A stretch of DNA of 64,000 bases. Origin: Cyprinodon diabolis. Its lineage: Eukaryota; Chordata; Actinopteri; Cyprinodontiformes; Cyprinodontidae. The notes under the pieces were generated by a model. The model did not search any database, was not told where the DNA came from, and saw only the letters and a program-made list of their open reading frames with translations. Position 1 is the first letter of the stretch, and every line of letters begins with the position of its first letter. The translations under genes and the position numbers were made by a program. Positions 1-11,849 of the stretch are shown here, in pieces. The stretch spans positions 16,643,655 to 16,707,654 of the forward strand of contig CM060081.1 in assembly GCA_030533445.1 (NCBI GenBank), written 5' to 3'.

Positions 1-109
1 TGCAACAGCTTGATTTCCATTATTGGAGCAGTGATAATGCTGACAAGTAAGGAGGCGAAGTCCTTTGAAATGATCATTGTGGCGAGGACACTGTATGGAT
101 ACTCTTCAG
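1..109 (+). CDS. slc2a-like exon 1 of window (partial at left edge)
   Basis: The frame starts at base 1. It encodes the end of helix 3 and the helix 4 region (IIGAVIML, then KSFEMIIVARTLYGYSSG). The donor is G|GTGAGC, phase 1. The exon may extend left of the window. Confidence 0.85.
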
Positions 110-3100
110 GTGAGCTGATTCTAAATCACTTGAGACCCATCTAACGAGTGTGTAGTTTGCGCTAGAGGTGTGATCACTACTGTTAAACATTGTAACCTGT
201 ACCACAGGTTTAGGAGTGAGCCTCCATTTAATGTACCTGGGGGAGATTTCACCCATGAAGATCAGAGGCCGAGTGACTCTGACATCAGCCACTTTTACTT
301 CACTTGGTAAACTTTCAGGACAGTTTTTCGGATTAAGGTTTGCATCTTAAGTCAATCTCCATAATCGCTTTATCTTGCACGAGAATGACTGCACTGGACC
401 CAAAGTTAAGCTGCAGCCCCATATTTTGTCTTTCAGTGAGATTCTTGGCGGTCAGGATGTTTGGCACATTCTCCTCTGTGTCCCTGTGTGTTTCTCCGTG
501 GTTCAGGTTTTGGTGCTGCCTTTTTTTCCAGAGGCTCCTAGATATTTATTTATAGAGAAAGGAGATGACATAGCCTGCAAAAGCGGTATGCATTTATTTA
601 TTTCATAAACCAAACCGGAAAGTTTTTTTTTTTCATTTTGAATTTCTTGGTAATTTGTTTCTCTGCTCCAGCCCTCCAGAGTTTATGGGGTAACGGTGAC
701 TATAAGGAAGAAATGGAAGAGATGTTGATTGAGCACATGGCTCTTGAAGCTTCTCCACCAAAGAGTCCTCTGCAGCTGCTGAAGAACAGGACGGTGCGAT
801 GGCAGCTCATCACCATGTTTGTCATTTACTGTTGCAACCAGATGTCAGGCATGACAGCGGTGAGGATGATATTCATTTCAGACATTTTTAAATCGATGAA
901 CCTTGAATTTCTCTCAATGCATTGCCCTGTGTCTCCTGAGGAGCTGCAAAGATTCAGGGTGGAAAAATCTGTTTATACTGTATGAGAAGTGGAAGTCTTG
1001 TCTTACGGGGAGAGAGGCAATAAGAAATGCAGTGCTTAAAAAACCCCAAAAAGGAATCAGAAAATAAAAATCACCAAACAGAGACTATTATTCACACATA
1101 CATAAAATTTTTTGAAGTTTGTGATTTTTAACCTGTCAAAATGTAAAAAACATTTCTAAATTATTTTGCAAGACACTTTGTTAAATAATCCCACATGGTC
1201 GTTACAAAGGAGACCTATTTGTGGTATCATTATGGTACCTTCCTCCTTCCTAGATCAGCACCTTCTCCTTCGACATCTTCCTGAATGCTGGTGTTCCAAG
1301 AGACAAGATCCGCTACGTAACTCTTGGTCTCGGAATATCTGAAATCCTCACCTCCATCTCCTGTGTGAGTAAAAAACCCTGTCTTTCCTCCTTCTGACAG
1401 ACCAAAACACAGAAACATCTTTTGGGTGAGTTTGTCCTTATAATAAGCAAGGTAAACATTGTGGAAACTTTAGAATAAGAGTGTTGTAGCAGCTCCTCCG
1501 AGTCTCAAATGGTAAAAGGTAAAACATGGAAAAGAGAAAATTAGAGTATGAAAAGCACTTGTATTTTTTGATTTTTTTTTTTTGCCTTTTTATTTATTTT
1601 TTGTGTCCTTTCTGCCCTGTTTCCTACCTTCCTTTCTTCCTTTTTTTGCATACTTTTTGTCTTTGATCTTTCCTTTCAATGCAGCCCCAATTTGCTTTTA
1701 TCAGCCCCCCTTTCTTGTCTGTATCTGCCCTGGTGTTCCTCCATCTTTTAGTCGTTCTTTCCTTATGTGTTTAATTGCTTTAACCTGTTAGGTTCTTCCT
1801 TCCTTTGCCCCTTCTAATCTAATTTCTTGTTCTTTCTTCTTTTTTATTTGTCAACATTTTCTTCTTACCCAAATTCCCATCTTCTTCAATCTTTCCTCGT
1901 ATTCTAACTCCATTCCGTTCTCTTGTTCTCCTCCTTTTCTTCTTTTCCACCTTATGTGATTCCGTCTTCCATTCATTCTGTCATTTCATTTATTCCTTAT
2001 TTATCTCAGTCTATCTTTGTCACACGCATTGATTAATTCCTCATGCCCTTCATTCCAGTCTTCCTGATGTCCTACCTCCATTTCTTCTTGGTATCCTCCC
2101 ATTAAGTCTTATTGCTAGCAAAACTATGTTGATGTATTGCTGTAGAACTTCGAAAGAACTTTCGCATTTTATACGTTGCCATAAATATAAGTGGAGCAGT
2201 ATTTCTGGAATCTGGAAAAGGTTTGGATTTTATTTTAGCAGAATAAGTGTGAAGACTGACTAGTTTTATTTAGATAAATATAAACATATTTTTAAAAAAA
2301 GTGTTATTGATGTCACTGAATCACAGTCATTTATTTTTTATTCCGCAGTGTTTTTCTATAACTTCTTTTCCAACAGAGTCTTGTGATAGAAAATACGGGG
2401 AGGAGGCCGTTGTTCTGGGGAGGATATGCTGTCATGTCTGCTATCTGGATGGTGGTAACGGTTATGTTAAACCTAAAGGTAACCATGCAAAGAATGATTA
2501 AATATAATATCATAAAACTATTACCGGAATGGTTCAAAGGTATGTTCAACTAAAGCAATTGACTGATGCAAAGAACATCCATCCATCCATTTTCTATCAC
2601 ACTTAATCCCTGTTGGGGTCATGAGGGGTGCTGGTGCCTAACTCCAGCTGGTGAGAGGCAGAGGCAGAGACAAAAAAACATTCATGCACACACCCACACC
2701 TAAGGACAATTTAGAGAAGCCAATTAACCTAACAGTCATGTTTTTGGACTGTGGGAGGAAGCCGGAGAACCCAGGCATTCACAGGGAGAACATGCACACT
2801 CCATGCAGAGGGAATCCAACCTTCTTAATGCAAGGCAGCAGTTCTACCCACTGAGCAGCCACTCAAAGAAACAATATTTCCTTTTGTTTTACATCTATAA
2901 TTAGCAAAAAAAAAAAAACAAAACAAAAAAAAACAGGATTTCAGCGATCTGTAGATTTCAAACAACATGTTTATAGAGTGATAAATAGATGGATTACAAC
3001 ACGATTCATCTGAATCAGGGTTTTATTTATCACTGCTTAGGATACCTCAATTGGTGCTTTCATTTGCTTTGTAATAAATATTTCTGATCTCCTTTAGAGT

Positions 3101-5986
3101 CCACTTGGTTCATTTCCCTAAATATATGGCATCAAAGGTAAAGTTAGTTTTTGTTCCAATAACGGATTTGGCTGCAGATAATACCTTGTTCCAGTAGGAG
3201 GGGTTATCAGGACAGTCCCAAAATGTGGAAACTGCCAGCAATGCCCAAGCTCAGGGTTCTTGATTATTGGTTACGTCTTTTTGGGAGTGGTAAAAACACT
3301 TAAACAACTTTTTAACGCAAATATTGGGGACTAGTAGTATTGGATGCCTTTTTTCAAATATTGAACCCCCACCCCCCTTTTCTATTAAACTGACATCTGC
3401 ATCTTAATCCAATCTAATTTTAACATACATCCCTCTTTCTGCATGATAGAGGAAATTCTGGAAATCAATTTTGACCTTTTTTCTAGCAGTATTTTTATTT
3501 ATCTATTTCAATGTGGTCTAAGCTGTAAATATTTTTAGAAATCTTGCTGTTCTATATTGAACACTTTAATAATCTGTTTTTAGATTCCTTTGGTTGGAAT
3601 TAATTTAGTAAGAATGTGAATCAGTTTTTGATCTTTTGTTTAAACTTCAAAGCTACCATCTAATTGAGCTGGCTCCAAATTAGAGTTATGAGCAGTTCAA
3701 CTTCTGATTTTATATTATACTAAAGCAGCAGTAATCCTTTTTAGAACATTTAGCCAGACCTTCCCTTTGAAGTTTTCTGTTCCAAAGAATAGACGGCAGT
3801 GGTTTGTCTATGCGATATCGCTTCAATGTTGGGTATATTACCTATATTTAAAGGGTTTCTAAACAAAGACAACACCCCTTTCTTTTTTTTTCTTTTTTTT
3901 TTAGAAAGCTTTATAGCTAAGCCTAAGTGTTATCATGTGTCATATTAACTGTCATTTCTGCAGGATTTAAGCTGGGTTCCCTACGCTACTTCTTCTCTTA
4001 TCTTCCTCTTCATCATCTCCTTTTGTGGAGGACCTGGTATGTGCTCTACAGCCACACCTTAAGACTTCAGCTAATTTAATGAAAATCTGCATGTTCTATA
4101 GTTTCTTAAGATATAATTAGAAACCTTTGACCTTTCACAGTTTGTCATGTCACAGCCACAAACTTTGATGAATGTATTTAGTGGGACTTAATCCGATAGA
4201 CCACCACACTGATGTTCAGCATTATGAACTTGGAGGAGAAAAATACATGGTTGTCAACAGATTGTCAACAGATTAAAAGGTTAATAACTTGGTGTGCATT
4301 TGTATTGAGCCCCCATGAGTCAGAATTGTTTTCTGATGTATGTCTTCACTGGTTTCACACATTTAGAGACTGACAATTTTGCCAAATTTTAAAGCAAAGC
4401 AGCCCAAGATGAGTTAGATTGGAAAACATTCCTTTATAACAATAAACTTTAAAGTTTTACCCCACAGATCAATTCAGGAGTTTTGATGTCAGTCGCTCTG
4501 CTGTAGCTATGGCTGTATGTGTGTGGTTCTTAAGGGAAGCTGAACTCCAGCCCCAGTTCTGATTCCTTTGCAGTTTCCAACTAGTTTACTTCTGGTATTG
4601 GTCATAGCTCACTCCATTTTCCCATCAACTGCAGTGTTTTTATTTTATCTCTGCTTAAAAGGAATTAAATCCACACAGCACAATGCTATGGAAATGGTGT
4701 TCCTTTTCATCAAAACTGTGGGCCAACAAGCTACGAGATCTCGATTGAATAAAAGCAAAAGTTTCTGAATCTCTGGGGCAAAAAGGCAACAAATGAAAAT
4801 GCATGAAAAAATATTTGCTTTTTCACTGCAACAGTGAATCTCTGTAGCTCCTCAGTTGAGCAGGACTTTCAGGACTTAGACGATGCACTGATCAGTGCTT
4901 TGTGAGGTGTAAAGTTTATAACATAATACTGCCACAACCTTCCCCCTGATCCTTCTGCTGATTTTCCCTCATCCTCATAATGGTTTGTTCACTTATGTTT
5001 TCTACCAAACATACAAGGCCATGGGAGGACATATGGATTAATCCTGAATATAAGCTAAACACAGATTAATTTTACTACTGTAACCCTTGGTGGTTTAACT
5101 ATTTTTTTAAAAATGAAACCATGTATATTTTTCTTTCTCTTTGAAATGATTTATTAATCCATGGTGATTTAACCCAAATAATCCCCAAAAAACATGCTGA
5201 TGTTTGTCGTTTTATTGTGAGAGAAACAAGTGAGGTCATTATTTTAGGGGTGCACCAATACACAAACCCACACCAATACATTGATTTAAATGATAAATGA
5301 TCCATCCATGCACAGCAGCATCTTAAAGTAGTTAATGTTTTTTATGTAAATGCCTGCTAGAGATGACAAATTACAAAAGTTATTTTGGTTGCTATCTGAG
5401 TTAATATCAGTATGGAAAACATAGATAGACAGATGATGTTTGATCATATTGATAGCAGACTTGTGGATTGAACTGAATTGAACTTCTTTGTGATTATCTT
5501 AGTATCATCAATATAACATCTCATCCTGATAAAGGCTGATTTACATCCCTGATTATTTGTGTTTCCTCTCCCCTTCAGGGGCGGCTACAGCTACACTGAG
5601 CAGCGAGATCTTCATTCAGTCTGATCGTCTTGCAGCTTTCGTTCTCATGGGGCTGCATCGTTGGTTCCTGTTCGCTGTGATGGGCCTAATTTTTCCATTC
5701 ATCATTGTGTGTAAAGATATCCTGAACATCCAAACAATTTGTGTTAGAAGCTCAACATGGTTTTAACCAAGATTCTCCACTGTCCACCTTTCTCCCACAG
5801 GATGCATTCAGCTCATACTGCTTTCTGCTGTTTGCTGGTGTGTGCGTGCCGGGCAGCCTTTATACCTTCTTCCTCCTGCCTGAGACCAAAGGGAAGACTC
5901 TGGTGGACATTTCAGAGGAGTTTAAAGCCATTACGGTCTGTGGGAAATCCTTCTTGGAGGAAGAAAAAGTGGAGACCAAGTTGTGA
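1..5986 (+). CDS. class II facilitative hexose transporter (slc2a11/slc2a15-like), 3' part, nine exons
   Basis: Plasma-membrane sugar transporter of the SLC2A/GLUT family (major facilitator fold). Exons at 1-109, 208-337, 437-585, 672-859, 1254-1364, 2377-2478, 3964-4036, 5579-5706 and 5801-5986 join in frame to 391 residues plus TGA; the N-terminus and about the first two or three membrane helices lie left of the window. Visible landmarks are SFEMIIVARTLYGYSSG (end of helix 4 region), YLGEISP, PEAPRYLFIEKGD at the start of the central cytoplasmic loop, NQMSGMTA where class I transporters carry QQLSG, ENTGRRPLFWGGY, and the C-terminal PETKGKT. GVPRDKIRYVTLG and the absence of the tryptophan motif GPxPxPW in helix 10 (here GPGAATATLSSEIF) fit the class II GLUT11-like branch. 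I cannot separate slc2a11 from the fish paralogue slc2a15, so no symbol is given. All junctions are GT/AG and phase-compatible. Confidence 0.88.
208..337 (+). CDS. slc2a-like exon 2 of window
   Basis: Acceptor CCACAG|GT, donor AG|GTTTGC, phase 2 out. It encodes LGVSLHLMYLGEISP, the conserved signature before the intracellular loop, and SLGKLSGQFFGL of helix 5. Confidence 0.85.
437..585 (+). CDS. slc2a-like exon 3 of window
   Basis: Acceptor TTTCAG|TGAG, donor G|GTATGC, phase 1 out. It encodes helix 6 and PEAPRYLFIEKGD, the PESPR-type motif that opens the central cytoplasmic loop of GLUT proteins. Confidence 0.87.
672..859 (+). CDS. slc2a-like exon 4 of window
   Basis: Acceptor CTCCAG|CC, donor GCG|GTGAGG, phase 0 out. 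It encodes the cytoplasmic loop (ALQSLWGNGDYKEEMEEML) and helix 7 start with NQMSGMTA. The class I QLS motif is replaced by QMSGM. Confidence 0.88.
1254..1364 (+). CDS. slc2a-like exon 5 of window
   Basis: Thirty-seven codons between TAG|ATCAGC and TGT|GTGAGT. It encodes FNDIF-like and AGVPRDKIRYVTLG segments of helices 7-8, typical of class II GLUTs. Confidence 0.87.
1567..2110 (+). repeat. pyrimidine-rich tract in slc2a-like intron
   Basis: About 540 bases with very few purines on the plus strand, built from degenerate TTCC/CTTT units, within the intron between exons 5 and 6. No coding similarity is seen. Confidence 0.6.
2377..2478 (+). CDS. slc2a-like exon 6 of window
   Basis: Thirty-four codons between CAACAG|AGT and AAG|GTAACC. 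It encodes ENTGRRPLFWGGY, the conserved cytoplasmic RxGRR loop between helices 8 and 9, then helix 9. Confidence 0.88.
2577..2865 (-). repeat. ATGGATGG-tailed retroposon (RTE/Expander-like), copy 1
   Basis: Reads on the minus strand and ends at low coordinates in ATGGATGGATG. It holds the hallmark 'gggaggaagccggagaaccc' module on the plus strand. A second copy lies at 19541-19783 in the opposite orientation. The RTE/Expander assignment is from memory. Confidence 0.65.
3964..4036 (+). CDS. slc2a-like exon 7 of window
   Basis: Acceptor CTGCAG|GAT, donor G|GTATGT, phase 1 out. It encodes helix 10 up to the GGP that starts the GPG segment completed by the next exon. Confidence 0.85.
5579..5706 (+). 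CDS. slc2a-like exon 8 of window
   Basis: Acceptor TTCAG|GGGCG. It encodes GAATATLSSEIF and helix 11 (LIFPFII). I place the donor at ATT|GTGTGT because that keeps phase 0 with the next exon. The GTAAAG donor one base further on would leave phase 1 and break the frame with an exon starting at 5801. Confidence 0.8.
5801..5986 (+). CDS. slc2a-like last coding exon
   Basis: Acceptor CCACAG|GAT. It encodes helix 12 and the cytoplasmic tail with PETKGKTLVDISEEF, the family's closing motif, ending in TGA at 5984-5986. Confidence 0.88.
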   Translation, partial: DAFSSYCFLLFAGVCVPGSLYTFFLLPETKGKTLVDISEEFKAITVCGKSFLEEEKVETKL

Positions 5987-6225
5987 GCCTGGGGCATCAT
6001 ATGAGACACTTTAAATTCAAGAAAAATGCACTTTTTATGCAAAACCTTTTTTTTTTAAGATTTAAAGGATGCATTTGGGAATTTTTATCTCATTCAGATT
6101 TCATCCCTTTTTCTGTTTAACTCAATATATTTTCAAGGATTGTTGAATGCAACTCTTCTACATCCAGTGCTGTACTAAGATGTGTAAAATGCTAATTATT
6201 CAAATAAATTATATTCTAACCAACG
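5987..6225 (+). other. 3'UTR of slc2a-like gene with poly(A) signal
   Basis: AATAAA lies at 6203-6208, about 220 bases after the stop, and is the most likely first poly(A) signal. Further AATAAA-type hexamers near 6350 and 6608 would give a longer 3'UTR. Confidence 0.55.
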
Positions 6226-8192
6226 GCTTCTAGATCAGTGGACCTGAGCTGTCTCTCATGCAACAAGTGACCAGGTGGAGAAACTATCTCTGTGTCTGTA
6301 TCATGTTTGTCTCTGAGTGGTCAGTTTACTCCTGCCTCCCCCTTTCTAGTAATAAATCATCCACCGTTGCCTTTGGACTCTGTACTGTGTTGACCAGACA
6401 CCTGTAAGGACTCAAATGAAAGGAAATCCTCTTTTTACAGCTTTGTGATGAAACTCAGAGTTCCAGTTCAAAATTCAGTGGTGATGGTTCTATTTACTTT
6501 CATATCTTCTTCTTGGCATACCATGCTCATCGTACATCTGCAGTTTTTTTTTTTTTCTGCAGTCATTTGGCACCAAATCAAAAAGGAAATTGTCACCAGA
6601 AATTGTAATAAAGTGCCTTGGGAAGACTAGGAACCTTTTTCACATTCCGTTATGTAACAAATACACATTTCTGTGTACTTTATAGGGAATTTGTGTGACA
6701 TGGCAACTAAATTACTGCAGAAATGTGAATCAAGTTTAGGTGTGTTTTTTTGTTATAAATATAAATCTTACATGGCATTTACGTGTAGTCTGTCCCACCG
6801 AGTCAAACCTGGCAGATCTACCTGTTGCTGCAGTTTCAGTTGTAAGTCTTTAAAGGTATATCTCTTTCTACAAGGTTTGCACATCTACAGGCTGATTGGA
6901 GGTAGAGCATCTGTAAACAACGCAGATGCTCACTTGGTTTGGGATCAAAATTTGACTGGTTGATTTTAATATATAAATCTAAGTTTGTCTAAATGATTTA
7001 TTCCGTTTCTCTGGCTGTATGTCCTGATGGATAACAAACACTCTGCTGCGTATTACACGGTTAAAACCTGTAGGCCAAACTTTATGTTTTAATGTCATAT
7101 AATTAGGACACCTTCTACATTAAAAGGGACAATTTTCTATTCAAAAGTACTGAACTTTTGCTGCTCTTTTTTTATTGACTCCTGCTCCTCCAGACTTTAG
7201 CTTCATATATGCTAATCTCTTTTCTCAGGGTCTCTGTTTCAGTGAAAATACTTACCTTGGGTTGTAGTTAGGGCATATTCTTCCTCTACTGGGTTAAACA
7301 AGTTGTGAGATGTTCAGAGCTCCTCAGAAAACCTGACCCTGATTTAAATGTGTCCTCATCTATAACCCTGGCCTTTCTATTGTGCTCCTTGGTCGTCACC
7401 ATGCTGTTTATTCACAGGCCTTCACATTACTCCTGACTTTATACTAAAATGCACACAGGGGACTCAGTTTACTCACTGGGCGACTTCTCTGTGTTATTTT
7501 AGGATACAAGAGGAAATAAAGGACGTGTTTCAGTGCTTGGATTAATTTAAGGAGCTCATATAAGTATTTGGAGAGACATTAATTGTATAGTTGTATGGTA
7601 TATATGTGGTTTCTAAATATGCAGTGGAGTAATTTACCAAATATAAAATATTTTTGCACAGTGATAAACCAAGAGTCATCACTAATTTATATCAAACAAC
7701 TGATTGATATAATTTACTGTGACTTGAGTCTGAGCTTTGGAATCCTAGAGAAGGTTTCATGATTCATTACAGTGAAATAGGATCCTCTGAAATGAATCCA
7801 CAGTGTGGGTGTATAGTTTTAATTTATATTTCATTGTTTATCCAGCATAACCAGGCATGTTTACAAAATGCAGTAGAGTAATTTAAAGGTAGATGGCGCC
7901 GTTACCTTTCTGCTGAGCTTCATCAGGGGATCTAAAAGTGCACTGCAACTCTAAACTGTTTTGATCAGATGGTGTTTTCTGATTTCATGAGGAAATTTGA
8001 ATCTATTGCTGTCAAGAAAGGTTAGTTCCTTGTTTTAAGGTTTTCATTACTCATTTATTTACATTACTGATATTTTAGATGTATTTGTTTTTCTTCCTTA
8101 TGACCTTTTCTTTTCATATATGATCATTTGAAGTTCAGAATTATGGTTCTCTAACAGAGAATAATTAAGCTAAAGCTTTTATTTTGGTCACT
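6226..8192. other. intergenic DNA, no gene seen
   Basis: AT-rich sequence downstream of the slc2a-like gene. The open frames here are under 100 codons and match no family I recognise. Part of it may be extended 3'UTR if the later poly(A) signals are used. Confidence 0.4.
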
Positions 8193-8200
8193 GTCTAAAC

Positions 8201-8413
8201 CACAGGTGTCAAACTGGTTCCAGAAAGGGCTGTGTGGCTGCAGGTTTTCTTTCCAACCAAACAACAGCATACCAGACTCCATTCATCTCATCAAGTCATC
8301 TTGTTCAGATTGGACTCCCTTGATGAGATGACTGGACTCTAGTGTGCTATTGTTTGGTTGGAAAGAAAACCTGCAGCCACACGGCGCTTTCTGGAACCAG
8401 TTTGACACCCCTG
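8201..8413. mobile_element. 213-bp foldback hAT-type MITE
   Basis: Almost the whole element is an imperfect palindrome. It begins cacaggtgtcaaactggt and ends accagtttgacacccctg, with arms of roughly 90 bases. It is flanked by the exact 8-bp target duplication GTCTAAAC at 8193-8200 and 8414-8421. An 8-bp duplication and CAGGGGTGTCAAA-type ends are typical of the hAT superfamily. No coding capacity. Confidence 0.88.
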
Positions 8414-9079
8414 GTCTAAACTATGCTTACGAACAACTTTGCAAATCAGAGTGAAGCCAGTACAGTTAGATGCTGAGGAGATTGAATTATTCTCTCTCTA
8501 ATACATGAGCTGTCTCTGTGCAGATGTCTTCAATGAATGGGCTTATACACAACACTGCTATGTGTAAGCATGAAAATAAGACGTAATGATGCTGAGTTCA
8601 CATGTTTGACAAAAAGGACTCCTGATTGAATTGCTCCGTGAATCTGAAGTTGATCCAAGGGGAAGAGAGCGAGGTGCAGATGTCAAAGGAATTTAGGGGG
8701 TCGGTTCAATAGCGGCTTCAGTGTATTTTACAGGCCGACTCACTATGCACATGAACTGTTATCTTAATCATCAAAACAGCATACTTTCCTAAACTGATCA
8801 TTTAAAGCATCACATCACATGGTGCTTTTAAAAAGCGTCCATAATTATTTATATTTACATTTAAAAAAATACTTACAGTATTTTATGTGGATTTATATGA
8901 TAAACTGACATAAGCTGTAGAGTGGAGGGGAAGCAAAACATCATTTCTCTTTTTGTTTTTCCTCCATTTGTACATGTGAACAAACAGGATCATAAAGGCC
9001 AAGGAGCAGAGTGGACAGGTCAGGGACAAATTTGTGGATCGTTTCTAGCCTGGTTAAGTAATAAAACAATATCCCATCT

Positions 9080-9515
9080 GCCTGTGTAAATTCTCAGTCA
9101 TCCAGGTCATGGAAACCACAAAACCTTTTGCTAAATTTTTTTCTAAAGACATTTTGACACCATCCAGAGGCCTTTTTCAATTCTGTAGTTGGAGCGCTGA
9201 TGTGCTTCTGTAGCATAGAGGTCCATCCTCCTAAGCACATTCCATGTCAGATGCAAATCAAAGGTTTAACACATTTTCTGCCTGAGTTGTTGGGGTTGTT
9301 TATTGTGTATGAACTATGTGTTTGACCACTGAACCATTATGTACATGTGTACATGTTTATGTAATTTCTTTGAAATGAGTTCCATGATGGAATTGTAAAT
9401 GCTTGGAAGGTGAAACCCAGTTCCTCCCCCTCTGTTCAGTGATGGTTTTTCCTTTTTAACTGAGATGGCTTCATTGACCCCTCTTTCAAGCAATCTCTCC
9501 TCTCTGTACTGCAAA
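9080..9515 (-). mobile_element. Penelope-like (Poseidon-type) retroelement, 3' fragment
   Basis: Minus-strand bases 9511-9365 translate to LLERGVNEAISVKKEKPSLN followed by RGGG and a HLPSIYNSI segment. This matches the conserved end of the GIY-YIG endonuclease domain (ERGVKEAI..ERPSLNRGGGL) of Penelope-like elements. The noncoding tail follows to ~9080 and includes tctcagtcatccaggtcatg on the plus strand. The reverse transcriptase and most of the endonuclease are missing, so it is a dead 5'-truncated copy. Confidence 0.75.
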
Positions 9516-10652
9516 AAAAAAAAAGGCAACAAAAACTTGGTCTCCTGTTGAGCAAAACTGCTAGAGAGAAACTCCCATTGACAAGAAACTATAAAGGAAC
9601 AACATAGAAAAAGAATTAACTCTGGGAATTGGAATACAAATCTACATATGGACATCTCCCATCTATCCATGCAAGCATGGCAGACCGTGCACTTAAGAAG
9701 CTATTTCATTAGTTGTGTTTTAAGGGCACATAAAAGAATAATACACACAAAATCAGGGTAAAAAAAAAAAACCTGGGTATATCAAGTTAGCCAATCTAAC
9801 TAGTTCTATTAGTGCATATAATCATAAGAAAGGGATCCAGTGTTACATTTCAGGGCAGGGGACGTAACAGGGTCCAGGATATTATATCAATGAGAAACAG
9901 AGTAATTGTAGATTGATTTTAGGTCTAATCACTTTAGCGAAATGACTGGAACTTTTGTTCCATTAATCAAAAATCTCCCTTTTTTCCAAATATATATTAG
10001 AATGTGTATTGTTCAGCATGGCTGAGTGCTCATCTGTTTTAGTTTCTGTTTAGTTTGTTCCTTTCTCAAAGGTAATGGTGAGTAGATCAATAAAAAAAAA
10101 GTACATAATTCATAACCAATAAGATTTTTCTTATAATCCTATAATATCTCTACAATAGGACATAAATTATCCTCAGTGCACACCTTTTAGGGCTGGCAGC
10201 CTGGTAGCAGCCATTTTCAGATTTTTTTTTCCTCTTTTATTCCCCTTCAAAGCCTAATCCCAAATGATCGCTCTGACCCTGCTGACCGCTCTGCAATGAA
10301 AGTGTCAGGGCAATCCGATGGCAACGGGAACAAACAAGGAGGATTCCTGCCCAGGTCACAGAATAGACGGGGATTTATATTTATTTTTGATCATTTCAAA
10401 AGCAGAATCCATTCAGGCCGTTTGAGTAACATAGTGCTGTATAATCTGGTAACAAAAATGCTTCATTTGAAATAGTGGAATGAGGATCAAGTACAACACC
10501 TGGTCTTCCTTCTTATAAATAATAAAACAGAAATATTTACCTATCTTACCTGTATATTTTTACCATCTTAAAAACCTTATATTTCACTGCCATTCTATCA
10601 AAGGAATTTACATAAAACTTAAAATTTATGAATTTATTGTATTCTTGGAGAA

Positions 10653-10676
10653 CCCCCCCCCCCCCCCCCCCCCCCC
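10653..10676. repeat. 24-base poly-C tract
   Basis: Uninterrupted run of 24 C on the plus strand in intergenic DNA. Confidence 0.9.
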
Positions 10677-11584
10677 TAAATTTCCACTCATGTGCTATTA
10701 CACAATCCAAACCATGATTTACCTTGAAATTTATTTAAAAAAAATAATAATAAACTCACTCAGAGTTAATTGCTTATTTTATTTTCTCAGATCATTATAA
10801 CCTTTTAGTGACTGGTGTTAAAGCATCTGAAGCAGATTCCAGGTTCACTGCTAAACCCCCTGTAATTTGATGGCCGTGCAACATTTAGGCGGATAATGCA
10901 GCCATCCTGGGACCACAGTTTATCCTGCAACACTCTGACCAACCGGGGATGTACCTGAACCCAGGTGGTGGACTTCAGCTGGCCTTCAAAATCCTCTACC
11001 AGAGGCTGACCCAGATAAAACACTGCTGCCTTTATCCATCAGTGGATCAACAGCTTCCTGGCTGATTTGCCTCTATCCTCATATTCTACTCGCATCTGTT
11101 AAAAAAACAAAAACTAAACAGTTCGAGGCTTTAATTGCAATTGGTGTCTATATTTTATAGGAAAAGTAGTAATTCAATAACATCATGAAAAGATTGCAGC
11201 ATAACTAAATGTGAAAAAGAATAGCGTGAATACTTTCTGGATGCAGTGTATGGTTAGAATAATAAAAAAATAATACTCCCCAAAATTTGTCTTTTATCAA
11301 AAATGCCTTAAGAGTTTAAGTTAATCAAAGAATGTTTCAGTTTCTTTGTGAACAGAAAAAAAGGCGAATAAAGCAGATATTGTCAACTGATTGTTTAAAA
11401 CCTATACAATACTGATCTCTAGTGGCGAAAGTGGAACTAATGAAGGTACAGTCATGGGACTCCTAATGAAATTATACTAGCATATCTAACAAAAATGTCT
11501 TATTTGAGCAAAAAAATGTTCAAACAAAATGTCCAGGTTGACTTGCTGTTAAACCCACCAATATTTTCACCATACAGAATATAT

Positions 11585-11710
11585 ACTGAAAGCTTCCTGG
11601 AGAGGTGGCGAAACGTCTTCAAATCTTGAAAACCAAGTCCAGTGGATATTTTTTGAATTTTTACGGAATGACTATGACCTGGATGACTGAGAACCTTCAT
11701 CAGCATACAG
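11585..11710 (+). mobile_element. Penelope-like element 3' tail fragment, second copy
   Basis: Contains gcgaaacgtcttcaaa, aaaccaagtccagtgg and gacctggatgactgagaa in order, the usual terminal module of Poseidon-type elements in fish. It is opposite in orientation to the 9080-9515 copy. It is noncoding; an open frame on the other strand here is a shadow. Confidence 0.6.
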
Positions 11711-11849
11711 AATATAGAACAGTAAAATGGACAGTAGAAATGTCTACAGCTGTTAGATTATTTATTCTACACAGTGTATTTATATTGTAAAAACACTATT
11801 TTATTTAATAACTGTTACTTATTTTTATACACTTTTCTGATGTCCATAT

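Larger units (their letters stand above)
860..5578. other. other intron sequence of slc2a-like gene
   Basis: The introns 860-1253, 1365-2376, 2479-3963 and 4037-5578 hold the pyrimidine tract and the ATGGATGG-tailed repeat listed separately. The rest is AT-rich sequence in which I see no coding exon or RNA gene. Confidence 0.5.

Noticed and set aside
1254..1418. 62-codon minus-strand frame
   Set aside because: Antisense shadow of slc2a-like exon 5.
10805..11023. 72-codon open frame on the minus strand with a more balanced composition
   Set aside because: Resembles a decayed repeat segment; no family recognised and no flanking exon, so not called a gene.
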